From Curtobacterium sp. BH-2-1-1 (GTDB taxonomy: Bacteria > Actinomycetota > Actinomycetes > Actinomycetales > Microbacteriaceae): a stretch of 64,000 nucleotides of DNA. Below, piece after piece: positions 15,734 to 23,829 of this stretch (position 1 is the stretch's first letter; the number at the start of each line of letters is the position of its first letter). The stretch is from NCBI RefSeq assembly GCF_001806325.1, contig NZ_CP017580.1:3224001-3288000 (forward strand), in the 5' to 3' direction. A program made the position numbers and the translations under genes. The notes below the pieces were generated by a model. That model had not been told where the DNA came from. It made no database searches and worked only from the letters and a program-made list of their open reading frames with translations.

Positions 15734-16470
15734 GCGTCCGCCCCGTGGTGCGTCGCGTCGGCCAGGAGGAACGGATCGCCACCACCCGACGGCCCCGGCT
15801 CCGCCCCGTGGTCGGGTCCAGTGCCCCACGCGGACACGAACGCCGCCGCGGCGGACCCGGGGTCGGCCGCGGCACAGATGCCCGACACGACCGCCACGCC
15901 CGCAGCACCGGCTGCCCGGAGCGGCCCGACGTCGTCGAGCGTCACCCCGCCGATCGCCACGCACGGCACGTCCGTCGCGCGTGCGAGCCGGCCGAACCCG
16001 TCGTGGCCCAGGGCCGGCGGGTGGTCCGCCTTCGTCGCGGTCGGGTGCACCACGCCGACCCCGAGCAGGTCGACCGTGCCGCGGGGGAGTGCGGCGACGG
16101 CGGCGAGGTGCTCCGGGGTGTTCGCGGTCAGCCCGACGTGTGCGTCCGTTCCGAGCAGGGCGCGAGCGGCGGTGACGGGGACGTCGGACTGGCCGAGGTG
16201 CACGCCCGCGACCCGGTGTCCGGCGTGCCGAGCGGCCAGGGCGACGTCCAACCGGTCGTCGACCACCACGGTCGCGCGGTCGCCCACGGCGTCGGCCACC
16301 GCGGCGGTCAGTGCCAGCAGGTCACGGGCCGAGGCGTCCTTGTCGCGCACCTGCACGATCCGCACCCCGCCGTGCACCGCGGCACGGACGACCCCGAGCA
16401 CACCGATGCCGTGCCGGTCCGACAGCGCCGGGTCCGTCACGAGGTACACGCCGAACCCACCGGCGCTCAC
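15730..16470 (-). CDS. thiE: Thiamine-phosphate synthase
   Basis: The 246-residue TIM-barrel enzyme joins HMP-pyrophosphate and thiazole phosphate to give thiamine phosphate. Characteristic segments are VYLVTDP at the first strand, VQVRDKDAS for pyrophosphate binding, [23 protein letters not shown] and the phosphate-binding [10 protein letters not shown]. The C-terminal 25 residues ([19 protein letters not shown] and on) extend past the usual end. GTG 16470 overlaps the thiM stop (GTGA), and its own stop overlaps thiD. Translation is therefore coupled along the operon. Confidence 0.94.
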   Translation of the reverse strand: MSAGGFGVYLVTDPALSDRHGIGVLGVVRAAVHGGVRIVQVRDKDASARDLLALTAAVADAVGDRATVVVDDRLDVALAARHAGHRVAGVHLGQSDVPVTAARALLGTDAHVGLTANTPEHLAAVAALPRGTVDLLGVGVVHPTATKADHPPALGHDGFGRLARATDVPCVAIGGVTLDDVGPLRAAGAAGVAVVSGICAAADPGSAAAAFVSAWGTGPDHGAEPGPSGGGDPFLLADATHHGADA

Positions 16471-17315
16471 GCGGACACCGCCGGGGACTCCACGGTGATG
16501 CGCGCCGAGCGCACGACCTCGTCCGGCGAGAGCGACGCCAGGCGGTCGAGGAACAGCGGCTGGAACGTGCCCGGTCCGCCGGCCTCGCGCGCGGCGAACT
16601 CGGCCGCGATCGTGTGCACCGCGGTCGCGGCGACGGCGGCCGCGCCCGGGTCCTCGGGGGAGACGGCGGTGAACGCGGCGACGACGGCACCGAGCGCGCA
16701 GCCGCCGCCGGTGATCCGCGTGAGCAGCTCCGTGCCGTTCGCGACCCGCACCACGCCGATGCCGGGCGCGACCAGCAGGTCGACCGGACCCGACACGGCG
16801 ACCGCGGCCACGCGCCTGGCGGCCACCGCGTCGACCGCAGCCACGCGCGCGTCCTCGGTGCCGACCGTGCTGTCGACGCCACGACCACCGGCCGAGGCGC
16901 CGAGCACCGCGAGCACCTCGGAGGCGTTGCCCCGCAGCACCGTCGGACCGAGCGCCAGCAGGTCCCGGGCCAGGGCCGTCCGCACCGGCAGGGAGCCGAC
17001 GGCGACCGGGTCGAGCACCCAGGGCGTGCCGGCGTCGACCGCTGCCGAGGCGGCTTCGAGCGACGCGGCCCGGGGTTCGGCGTGCGGCGTGCCGGTGTTC
17101 ACCAGCAGGGCGTCGGCGACCCGGGCGAACGGCCCGGCCTCGGTCACGACGTCGACCATCGCGGCCGAGGCGCCGAGCGCGAGCAGCACGTTCGCGGTGA
17201 CGTTCTGCACCACGGTGTTCGTGATGCAGTGCACCAGGGGACTCCGGGCGCGGACGGCCTCGAGGAGTTCGGCGGTCCGACGGGCCCAGTCGGGGGCGGG
17301 CGCAGCAGTGTGCAT
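16467..17315 (-). CDS. thiM: Hydroxyethylthiazole kinase
   Basis: The 282-residue ribokinase-like kinase salvages 4-methyl-5-(2-hydroxyethyl)thiazole. Signature parts are the substrate-binding [18 protein letters not shown] near residue 33, [25 protein letters not shown], and the C-terminal [15 protein letters not shown] anion hole with its catalytic cysteine. ATG 17315 is the first gene behind the TPP riboswitch. With thiE and thiD/tenA it forms a salvage operon. The de novo genes thiC, thiG and thiS are not in this window. Confidence 0.95.
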   Translation of the reverse strand: MHTAAPAPDWARRTAELLEAVRARSPLVHCITNTVVQNVTANVLLALGASAAMVDVVTEAGPFARVADALLVNTGTPHAEPRAASLEAASAAVDAGTPWVLDPVAVGSLPVRTALARDLLALGPTVLRGNASEVLAVLGASAGGRGVDSTVGTEDARVAAVDAVAARRVAAVAVSGPVDLLVAPGIGVVRVANGTELLTRITGGGCALGAVVAAFTAVSPEDPGAAAVAATAVHTIAAEFAAREAGGPGTFQPLFLDRLASLSPDEVVRSARITVESPAVSA

Positions 17316-17320
17316 GGACG

Positions 17321-17397
17321 ATCCCTTCGCGAGTACGAGCTCGAGCAGGTTCGACGGGTGTGATCTCAGCCGCTGGTTGCGGCACCCCGTGTCTCGA
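17321..17397 (-). promoter_or_regulatory. TPP riboswitch (THI box) controlling thiMED
   Basis: On the minus strand the conserved aptamer parts occur in order: ACACGGGGTGCC, GGCTGAGATCACACCCG, GAACCTG, and a closing GCGAAGGGAT eight bases before the thiM ATG. These match the THI element core (GGGGUGCC, CUGAGA, ACCCGUCGAACCUG, GGGA). The closeness to the thiM ribosome site suggests control of translation initiation when thiamine pyrophosphate binds. Confidence 0.93.
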
Positions 17398-17454
17398 CCG
17401 ACACCGTACACGAGCGGCTGCGACGTCTCCGGTCACATGACGGGTCCCGTGTGA

Positions 17455-17460
17455 CAGGGT
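17455..17460 (+). promoter_or_regulatory. Possible degenerate -10 hexamer for the NUDIX-NYN gene
   Basis: CAGGGT lies six bases before GTG 17467 with no ribosome binding site. It keeps only A2 and T6 of TAnnnT, so it is a weak call supported mainly by spacing. Confidence 0.25.
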
Positions 17461-17466
17461 TGACGG

Positions 17467-18357
17467 GTGCCAGACACCACGCCTCCCGGGCCGCCTCCCG
17501 GCCCCCGCGACCCCGGCGACGCCTGGGCGGTCGGCCCCGACGGCACCAAGGCCTGGGGGCGGTTCGGCGCGGCCGGACTCCTCGTCGACGACGGCTCCGG
17601 GCGCGTGCTCCTGCAGCACCGCGTCGAGTGGAGCCACCACGGCGGCACCTGGGGGATCCCGGGCGGAGCCCGCCACCTCGGCGAGGACGCCGTGACCGGG
17701 GCGCTCCGCGAGTCGGCGGAGGAAGCCGGCGTGCCCGAGGACGGCGTGGACCTCCGGCACACCGCCGTGCTGGACCTCGGGTTCTGGACGTACACGACGG
17801 TGGTGGGGCGCGCCTCCAGGGCCTTCGAACCGGTGATCGCCGACCGCGAGAGCCTCGAACTGGCCTGGGTGCCCGTCGGCGACGTCGAGGACCTGCCCCT
17901 GCACCCCGGGTTCGGGGCGTCGTGGCCGGCGCTGCGGGCACGGATCGAGACGACACCGCACGTCGTGGTGGACGCGGCGAACGTGGTCGGCAGTGTGCCG
18001 GACGGGTGGTGGAAGGACCGGGCGGGGGCTGCGTCGCGGCTGCTCGGGTCGGTGGGGGCGCTCGCCGCGGCGGGTGTGTCGGCCGAGGTGCTCGCACTGC
18101 CGTTCGACCGGTGGTGGCCGCGGTGGACCGTGGTGCTCGAGGGAGCGGCGCGGGACGCCGTGGGCGCGGACGAGCCGGTGTCCGTCGTGCGCGCGCCGGG
18201 GTCGGGTGACGACGCGATCGTCGAGGCTGCCCGGGCCGCGGTGGACGCCGGCCACACCCCGGTCGTCGTGGTGACCGCCGACCGCGAGCTCCGGGCCCGC
18301 GTCGAGGAGCTCGGCGCCTCGGTGCACGGGCCGGCCTGGCTGCGCGACCAGTTCTGA
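17467..18357 (+). CDS. NUDIX hydrolase fused to a NYN/PIN-like nuclease-type domain
   Basis: The product has 296 residues. Residues 30-150 form a NUDIX hydrolase with a complete box from G67 to V89: G-x5-E73, then RESAEEAGV carrying the metal-binding glutamates. This domain would hydrolyse a nucleoside diphosphate linked to another moiety. Residues about 160-296 start HVVVDAANVVG and include PDGWWKDRAGAA, GDDAIV and VTADRELR. The spaced acidic residues resemble the NYN/PIN-like fold found alone in many actinobacteria. No gene overlaps it. Whether the second domain is an active RNase is unproven. Confidence 0.85.
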   Translation: MPDTTPPGPPPGPRDPGDAWAVGPDGTKAWGRFGAAGLLVDDGSGRVLLQHRVEWSHHGGTWGIPGGARHLGEDAVTGALRESAEEAGVPEDGVDLRHTAVLDLGFWTYTTVVGRASRAFEPVIADRESLELAWVPVGDVEDLPLHPGFGASWPALRARIETTPHVVVDAANVVGSVPDGWWKDRAGAASRLLGSVGALAAAGVSAEVLALPFDRWWPRWTVVLEGAARDAVGADEPVSVVRAPGSGDDAIVEAARAAVDAGHTPVVVVTADRELRARVEELGASVHGPAWLRDQF

Positions 18358-18370
18358 CCGCGCGGTCCAG

Positions 18371-19615
18371 CTACGCGGGGATGTGCTTCCGCGACGACAC
18401 CAGGATCGCCACCCACGACAGCACCCCGAGCCCGACGACCACCCACAGGATCGTCGGCACCGCCACGACGTTCGCCACCGCGGCGATGACCGCCGGCGCC
18501 AGGAACCCGGCGTACGCCGCCGCGTAGAACACCCCGGTGAGCCCGGCCAGGTCGCGTGTCCCCGCGATCCGCTGGACCTCGAGCAGGCTCGACACGAGCG
18601 CCAGCCCGATGCCGAGGCCGATCACGACGTTCGCCACGAGCCCGATCGCCACGGACTGCAGCTGGACCGCCACGACGACCACGGCGACGCCCGCGGTCAT
18701 GAGCGCCACGGCCGTCAGCAGTCCGCGTGCCGACAGGAGCGAGGTGACCCGCCCGGCGAGGGGCTGCACGGCACTCGACACCCCGAGGGCGACGACGGTG
18801 GCGGCGGTGGCGAACACGAGCCCCCACGTACCGGTCGCCCCGGCCAGCTTGGTCGGCAGGTACCCGTACCCGATCGCGGCTGACCCGAAGATCCACGGCG
18901 CGGCGACGAGCACGACCCGGGTGAACCGGCGGTGCCCGGCGCTCGGCACGGCGAGCTGCTTCCACCAGGGACCGGGCAGCCCGCCGGAGCGGCTCGTCTC
19001 CGGCGTTCGCCAGACGATCACGGCGAAGGGGACGGCGACGCAGATGTGCACGAGGAAGGGCAGGACCTCGGGGATCGGCCCCCACTGGGCGATGAGCCCT
19101 GCGACGAGGGCACCCGACGCCGACCCGAGGGTGAACGCCAGTGACGCCCGGCGTGCACCGGAACCGGCGTCGGCCGACGGGTCGAAGCGTCCCTGCGAGA
19201 GCTCCTTCACCCAGCTGTTGCCGACCGCCATCGCGATCCCGACGGTGACCCCGGAGAACAGGCGTCCGGCCATGAGGAACCCCGCGCCGAGCGGGCCGAA
19301 CGCCAGCAGTCCGCTGCCGACGACGGCCGAGACGATCCCGGCGAGCATCAGCGGGCGGCGGCCGTGCCGGTCGGACAGGGACCCGGCGACGAGGAGCGCC
19401 GGCGCGAGCCCGAGCACGTACACGCCCAGGAAGACGTTCACGAGCAGCGACGAGTAGTGCGCGCGCTCCTCGTACATGAGCAGCAGGGGTGAGAACTGGT
19501 TCCCGCCCCACGAGCACACGAACACCGCGCCCCAGACGGCGACCCACGGCAGGACGCGTGCGTTCGGGACCGCGAGCGAGCCGGTGGTCGGGACGCTGCC
19601 GGTGGTGGCGCTCAC
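18371..19615 (-). CDS. MFS transporter (DHA1-like efflux type)
   Basis: The 414-residue protein has 12 predicted hydrophobic helices. The loop after TM2 carries the MFS signature SLSDRHGRRPLMLAG (residues about 64-78), and TM4 starts GRLFSGVTVGIAM. These fit proton-driven drug or metabolite exporters. GTG 19615 overlaps the GntR stop by four bases (GTGA), so regulator and transporter form a two-gene operon, and the transporter is probably controlled by that GntR protein. Only 13 bp separate its stop from the convergent NUDIX-NYN gene. The substrate is unknown. Confidence 0.88.
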   Translation of the reverse strand: MSATTGSVPTTGSLAVPNARVLPWVAVWGAVFVCSWGGNQFSPLLLMYEERAHYSSLLVNVFLGVYVLGLAPALLVAGSLSDRHGRRPLMLAGIVSAVVGSGLLAFGPLGAGFLMAGRLFSGVTVGIAMAVGNSWVKELSQGRFDPSADAGSGARRASLAFTLGSASGALVAGLIAQWGPIPEVLPFLVHICVAVPFAVIVWRTPETSRSGGLPGPWWKQLAVPSAGHRRFTRVVLVAAPWIFGSAAIGYGYLPTKLAGATGTWGLVFATAATVVALGVSSAVQPLAGRVTSLLSARGLLTAVALMTAGVAVVVVAVQLQSVAIGLVANVVIGLGIGLALVSSLLEVQRIAGTRDLAGLTGVFYAAAYAGFLAPAVIAAVANVVAVPTILWVVVGLGVLSWVAILVSSRKHIPA

Positions 19616-20262
19616 AGGGCGCCCCGGTGCGACGCGACGTGGGCGCGGAGGACCTCGGCGTAGCGGAGGGCGTCGCCGGCCTCGAGCGCGGCGGCCAGTG
19701 CCCGGTGGTCCTCGAGGGACGCCTGCAACTGGGACGGCTGGAGCCGCATCAGGTGGTGCCGCAGCCGCTGCTGCCGGTCGCGCAGGGTCCGGGCGAACAT
19801 GACGGCGATGGCGTTCCGCGACGCCCCGATGACGGCGCCGTGGAACTCCGCGTCGACCTCGATGAACCGGTCGACGTCGCCGGTCGCGACCGCCTGCTCC
19901 TGTTCCGCGAGCATCGCCTGGAGGAACGGGGTGACGTCCGCCACACGCCCGTCGGTGACGACGCGGGTCGCCGCGGTCGACTCGATCGCCTCCCGCATCT
20001 CGAGCACGTCGGCCGCCTCGCTCGGGGACATCGGCCGGACGACGGCGCCCTTCCGGGACTCGAGGGTGAGCAGGTCCTCGGCGGCGAGACGCAGGAACGC
20101 CTCGTGCACGGGCGTCCGCGACACGCCGATCTCCTGGCAGAGCGCGTTCTCGCTGATCGCCGTGCCGCCGGGCAGGTCGCCGCGGATGATCGCGCGCTTC
20201 ACGTGGTCGTAGGCCCGGTCGGACGCTGCCTGGGCGGTGGTGTTCGTGCTCGGGGTGCTCAC
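19612..20262 (-). CDS. GntR-family (FadR/VanR subfamily) transcriptional regulator
   Basis: The 216-residue protein has the winged helix at residues 15-80, with the recognition helix in ISENALCQEIGVSRTPVHEAFLRL, and an all-helical FCD ligand-binding domain after it. The FCD metal-binding pattern (D-x3-H, H, H) can be traced in VDAEFHGAV and RAHVASH. GTG 20262 has AGGA nine bases upstream. The longer frame to 20298 begins inside the operator-like palindrome. It lies in an operon with an MFS transporter and diverges from the APH-type gene. Confidence 0.9.
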   Translation of the reverse strand: MSTPSTNTTAQAASDRAYDHVKRAIIRGDLPGGTAISENALCQEIGVSRTPVHEAFLRLAAEDLLTLESRKGAVVRPMSPSEAADVLEMREAIESTAATRVVTDGRVADVTPFLQAMLAEQEQAVATGDVDRFIEVDAEFHGAVIGASRNAIAVMFARTLRDRQQRLRHHLMRLQPSQLQASLEDHRALAAALEAGDALRYAEVLRAHVASHRGAL

Positions 20263-20280
20263 GGTCGACGATCCTACCCC

Positions 20281-20300
20281 TTGCATGCAACGGTGCATGC
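20281..20300. promoter_or_regulatory. Candidate GntR operator: TTGCATGCAA plus a second GTGCATGC half-site
   Basis: The perfect 10-base palindrome TTGCATGCAA lies at 20281-20290, 18 bases before the regulator's start. It is followed by GTGCATGC. The position between divergent genes and the symmetry suggest autoregulation. Confidence 0.5.
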
Positions 20301-20401
20301 GGTCGTGTCACGCGCTGTTCACACGTGGACCGCGACACCGGGGCGCACGGGCGGATACGCTGGGCCACCACGTCAACGGAGACGTACAACAGGAGGTTCC
20401 G

Positions 20402-21148
20402 ATGGAGCGGATCACCAGGGCCGACGATCGCGTGCACCGCCCGGCAGGGCCGTGGACGCCGACCGTGCACCGGCTGCTCGCCCACCTGCACGAACAGGGG
20501 TTCGTCGCAGCACCGGAACCGATCGAGCTCGGGCACACGCTCGAGACCGTCTCGTTCGTCCCCGGCGAAGCGGGGGAGTACCCGTGGACGGCCGACGTCG
20601 CGAGCGAGGCCGCCCTCGTCACGACCGCCCGGCTGCTGCGGCACTACCACGACGCCGCCGCCACCTTCACGCGCGACGACGACCGCGACGTCTGGTCCCA
20701 GGCGGAGCGGTACCCCGCCGAGACGATCGTGCACGGCGACTTCGCACCGTACAACTGCGTCTACGACGGCATCGCCGCGGTCGGGCTCATCGACTTCGAC
20801 ACCGCGCACCCCGGGCCACGGGTCTGGGACGTGGCCAGTGCCGTGTACCGGTTCGCACCGTTCACCACCGGCGTCGTCGAGGGGTCGACCGCGCCGTCGC
20901 TCGACGAACGGCTCGACCGCGCCGCCGAGTTCTGCCGCGCCTACGAGCTGGACGCCCGGTCGCGCGAGGTCCTCGCCGAGACGATCCTCGGCTCCCTCGT
21001 CGCGTTGGTCACGACCATGGAGACCGAGGCCGCGGCCGGGAACCCGAAGTTCGTCAGCGACCTGCAGCACGGGCACGCCGACCTCTACCGGGCCGACGTG
21101 GCGTACATCGAGCAGCACGCCGACGAGATCACCGCAGCCGTCGCCTGA
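20402..21148 (+). CDS. APH-family phosphotransferase (aminoglycoside phosphotransferase-like kinase)
   Basis: The 248-residue protein has the kinase-like APH fold. The Brenner motif reads IVHGDFAPYNCVYD (catalytic aspartate near residue 117) and the metal-binding motif LIDFDTAHPGPRVWDVA follows. The N-lobe is short, so the usual nucleotide-binding lysine is not obvious. ATG 20402 has a strong AGGAGG upstream. Such proteins act on antibiotics, sugars, choline or homoserine, and sequence alone does not decide. A TACGCT hexamer near 20357 could be the -10 of a leadered transcript. Confidence 0.85.
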   Translation: MERITRADDRVHRPAGPWTPTVHRLLAHLHEQGFVAAPEPIELGHTLETVSFVPGEAGEYPWTADVASEAALVTTARLLRHYHDAAATFTRDDDRDVWSQAERYPAETIVHGDFAPYNCVYDGIAAVGLIDFDTAHPGPRVWDVASAVYRFAPFTTGVVEGSTAPSLDERLDRAAEFCRAYELDARSREVLAETILGSLVALVTTMETEAAAGNPKFVSDLQHGHADLYRADVAYIEQHADEITAAVA

Positions 21149-21170
21149 CCGCGACGGCGATGCTGGTGCC

Positions 21171-22247
21171 ATGACGACCACACCGGCCCAGCTGCGCGCG
21201 ATGCGCCTCGCCGCCCAGGGGATCGCCGTGCCCGGGCTCGGGCCGACCCAGGTGGTGGAACGCATGCTCGCCGTCCAGGGGCAGGACCTCGGGCAGGTCA
21301 CCTGGGCCATCGGCGTCCGCGCGCCCGGGTCCACGCGCGACGACGTCCGCGCCGCGTTCGACCGCGGCGAGGTCGTCCGTTCGTGGCCGATGCGCGGCAC
21401 CCTGCACGCGATGCGCCCCGACGACCTCCGACTGCTGCTCTCCCTCACCGCCGATCGGACGATCCGCTCCATCGCCCGGCGTGCGACCGAGCTCGGCATC
21501 GACGACGACGTCCTCCGCACCGCCCGGGACGCCACGGCCGACGCGCTGTCCGGCGGTCGGTCGCTCGTGCGCGACGACCTGTTCGACGTCTACCGAGGCA
21601 CCGGCATCGACCCGACGCGAGGGCTGGGGTACCACGTGCTGCTCCGCCTCGCGCTCGAGGGGATGGTCGCCTGGGGGCCCACCGCCCGCGTCGGCCAGGG
21701 GCTCGTGCTCCTCGACGAGTGGGCACCGGCGACGGCCGACCTGCCCGACCGCGACGAGGCTCTGCGGCGGGTGCTGATCGGTCACCTGCGCGGGAGGGGC
21801 CCGGTGACCGAGGCCGACACCGCCTCCTGGACGAAGCTGCCGCTCGGCGACCTCCGGCGTGCCCGAGCGGTGGCCGGTGACGCCGTGGAGGACCTCGGCG
21901 ACGGACTCCTCGCCCTCGCCGACCGACCCGACCCCGGGGGTGTGCCGACCGGGCACCTCCTGCCCGGGTTCGACGAGTACCTCCTCGGGTACGCCGACCG
22001 CTCCGTCCAGCTCGACCCCGTGCACGCCGACCGGGTCGTCCCCGGCGCCAACGGCATGTTCCTGCCGATGGCCGTCGTGCGGGGTCGGGTCGTCGGGACC
22101 TGGAGCCGCACCGAGCGCACCCGCGACGTCCGGGTCGCCGTCACGCCCTTCGAGCCGCTCGACGCCGGTGCGGTCCGCGCCCTCGAGGCCGCCGCCGACC
22201 GGTACGGATCGTTCCTCGCGGCCCCCGTCTCCTTCGCCGTCGCCTGA
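21171..22247 (+). CDS. Winged-helix DNA-binding domain protein (HTH_42 / YcaQ-AlkX-like)
   Basis: The 358-residue protein belongs to the family whose characterised members YcaQ and AlkX are DNA glycosylases for crosslinks. Signatures are the N-terminal AVQGQDLGQVTWAIGVRAPGS, the RSWPMRGTLHAMRPDDLRLLL stretch (about residues 69-89) and the C-terminal LLPGFDEYLLGYADRS and RGRVVGTWSR. Whether this member is a glycosylase is open. It starts at ATG 21171, 22 bp after the phosphotransferase. A GATGCT hexamer six bases upstream may allow leaderless expression from inside the pair. Confidence 0.85.
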   Translation: MTTTPAQLRAMRLAAQGIAVPGLGPTQVVERMLAVQGQDLGQVTWAIGVRAPGSTRDDVRAAFDRGEVVRSWPMRGTLHAMRPDDLRLLLSLTADRTIRSIARRATELGIDDDVLRTARDATADALSGGRSLVRDDLFDVYRGTGIDPTRGLGYHVLLRLALEGMVAWGPTARVGQGLVLLDEWAPATADLPDRDEALRRVLIGHLRGRGPVTEADTASWTKLPLGDLRRARAVAGDAVEDLGDGLLALADRPDPGGVPTGHLLPGFDEYLLGYADRSVQLDPVHADRVVPGANGMFLPMAVVRGRVVGTWSRTERTRDVRVAVTPFEPLDAGAVRALEAAADRYGSFLAAPVSFAVA

Positions 22248-22454
22248 CCATCCCGGTCCCGCACGCCGTCCGCGACACCGCACCGGTCGATCGACAGGTG
22301 CCTCGTCGCAGACCCGGTGCCGGCGTACCGGACCCGACCCGTTCCTCTCCCCACCGGCACGGCCGGTCCGCCGCTGGCGCGTCGCCCCGGAACCGGCGGC
22401 GTGGGCCCAGGCAGCACCCAGCAGCCACGCGGCGGACTCCGACGCTCCCTCGGG

Positions 22455-22460
22455 TAATGT
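22455..22460 (+). promoter_or_regulatory. -10-like hexamer of the J-domain gene (leaderless type)
   Basis: TAATGT ends nine bases before ATG 22470. The 222-bp gap before it (22248-22469) contains no gene that I can see. Confidence 0.45.
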
Positions 22461-22469
22461 CGCAGGGCC

Positions 22470-23417
22470 ATGACCGACAGCCCGGCCGACGCCACCCCGT
22501 ACGAAGTCCTCGGCGTCCGAGCGACCGCCGACGACGACGAACTCCGCCGCGCCTACCGCCGCGCCGCCCGCGAGTCCCACCCCGACCTCGGCGGCGACGC
22601 CCGCCGCTTCCGCCAGGTCCAGATCGCCTGGGAACGCATCGGCACCCCCGCCGCACGCCGCGCCTACGACGCGGGATCCCAGCGCGGCAGCCAGCAGAGC
22701 GCGTCCGGCCCGTCCGGTTCCTCGGCCTGGAGGAGCGACACCGGCCGCGACGCCTACGCACCCCCGGCAGCGCGTCGCGATGCACGTCCGCGCGCCCGGT
22801 CCCACGGACACCCCGGCGGGCGATCGCGCGAGGTCTTCCTGCAGGCCGAGCGCGAGTGGGTCGGCCTCGGGGACCCCATCGAGGACCCCTACGACCCCAC
22901 GCTCATCCGCTCCGCTCCCCGGCACATCCGACGGCTGCTGGCCGAGGCGCTCGCCGAGGAAGCGACCGCGTCGATCGTCTCCGAGATGGGCATCGGCGTG
23001 ACCGTGTGGCACGACCTCGACGCGGGGGCCGAGGGCAAGCTCGACCACGCGGTCCTCACCCCGAGCGGCCTGTGGGCCGTCGAGTCGATCGACTGGGGCG
23101 CCCCGGTCCGCGTCGAGCACGGCGAGATCACGGGGGAGACCCTGGCGCCAGGGGAGCGCCCCGTGAAGGAGCTCGTCCGGGCCGCCCGCGCCGTGCAGAA
23201 GCAGACCCGGGTGCGGTTCACCGGCCGGCTGCTCGTCGTGCCGGACTCCGCGGTGGACGAGGACGTGCAGGTCGTCGGCTCGCCCCGGAAGCCCACGGCG
23301 CTCGTCGTCCGCCGGAGTGCGCTCGGGCAGGTACTGGGCGGCGTGTGGTCGCCCGAGGGGAGCGTCGACGTGTTCGAGGTCCGCGACCGCCTGCAGCAGA
23401 CCGTCCGCTTCGTCTGA
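22470..23417 (+). CDS. J-domain protein with a C-terminal NERD-like domain
   Basis: The product has 315 residues. Residues 9-66 are a J domain with the Hsp70-stimulating HPD tripeptide at 37-39 (ESHPDLGG). A disordered Ser/Arg/Gly linker follows. The C-terminal half (about residues 165-315) contains LDHAVLTPSGLWAVESIDWG and later VQKQTRVRFTGRLLVVPDS, which resembles the core of nuclease-related (NERD) domains. The zinc-finger and client-binding parts of DnaJ are missing, so it is a type C co-chaperone-like protein. The NERD assignment is by eye and less certain. The gene is single and its promoter is leaderless-type. Confidence 0.75.
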   Translation: MTDSPADATPYEVLGVRATADDDELRRAYRRAARESHPDLGGDARRFRQVQIAWERIGTPAARRAYDAGSQRGSQQSASGPSGSSAWRSDTGRDAYAPPAARRDARPRARSHGHPGGRSREVFLQAEREWVGLGDPIEDPYDPTLIRSAPRHIRRLLAEALAEEATASIVSEMGIGVTVWHDLDAGAEGKLDHAVLTPSGLWAVESIDWGAPVRVEHGEITGETLAPGERPVKELVRAARAVQKQTRVRFTGRLLVVPDSAVDEDVQVVGSPRKPTALVVRRSALGQVLGGVWSPEGSVDVFEVRDRLQQTVRFV

Positions 23418-23433
23418 TGCCCGGACGGCGGGG

Positions 23434-23796
23434 TCAGTAGCCGCGGAGCTTCTCGAGGTCGCGGCGCTCCCGCTTGCTCGGACGTCCGGCGCCGCGGTCG
23501 CGCATCGGGACGAAGCCGGCCTCCTCCTTGGGGAGCCGCGGCGGGGTCTTGTCCTCGAAGTGCTTCGCGGCCTCGGGTGCGCTCGTCCGCTTGAGGATGA
23601 TCCCCGTGACGACGACGATCCGGTCGAACCCGTTCTGCCGGACCCGGACCTCGTCCCCGGGGCCGATCGGCTGCGCGGGCTTCGCACGCTCCCCGTTCAC
23701 CCGGACGTGGCCGGCCTTGCACGCGGCGGTCGCGGCGGAGCGGGTCTTCGTGATCCGCACCGCCCAGATCCAGCTGTCCACGCGTGCCTTGGCCAT
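23434..23796 (-). CDS. S4-domain RNA-binding protein, Hsp15-like
   Basis: The 120-residue protein starts MAKARVDSWIWAVRITKTRS and continues AACKAGHVRVNGERAKPAQPIGPGDEVRV, a complete S4 domain. This is followed by a basic C-terminal tail (PSKRERRDLEKLRGY). Hsp15 (HslR) binds stalled 50S subunits carrying nascent chains. ATG 23796 is chosen over GTG 23802 because a TAGAGT hexamer ends exactly six bases upstream and no ribosome site exists. It is convergent with the J-domain gene and divergent from a small SH3-like gene, with only 33 bp between the two starts. Confidence 0.9.
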   Translation of the reverse strand: MAKARVDSWIWAVRITKTRSAATAACKAGHVRVNGERAKPAQPIGPGDEVRVRQNGFDRIVVVTGIILKRTSAPEAAKHFEDKTPPRLPKEEAGFVPMRDRGAGRPSKRERRDLEKLRGY

Positions 23797-23802
23797 CCCC
23801 AC

Positions 23803-23808
23803 ACTCTA
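23803..23808 (-). promoter_or_regulatory. -10-like hexamer of the S4 protein gene (leaderless type)
   Basis: On the minus strand TAGAGT lies six bases before ATG 23796. It sits 9 bp from the divergent plus-strand hexamer at 23818. Confidence 0.45.
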
Positions 23809-23817
23809 GGCGCGCCC

Positions 23818-23823
23818 TACGCT
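23818..23823 (+). promoter_or_regulatory. -10-like hexamer of the SH3-like gene (leaderless type)
   Basis: TACGCT ends six bases before GTG 23830, with no Shine-Dalgarno. Confidence 0.45.
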
Positions 23824-23829
23824 GGGGGC

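Noticed and set aside
22248..22469. A gene or riboswitch in the 222-bp gap before the J-domain gene
   Set aside because: No frame with a start signal, no strong hairpin and no known aptamer motif was seen. Only a -10 hexamer near the end is supported.
23434..23802. GTG 23802 as the start of the S4 protein
   Set aside because: It leaves no room for a promoter spacing. The TAGAGT hexamer sits exactly six bases before ATG 23796 instead.
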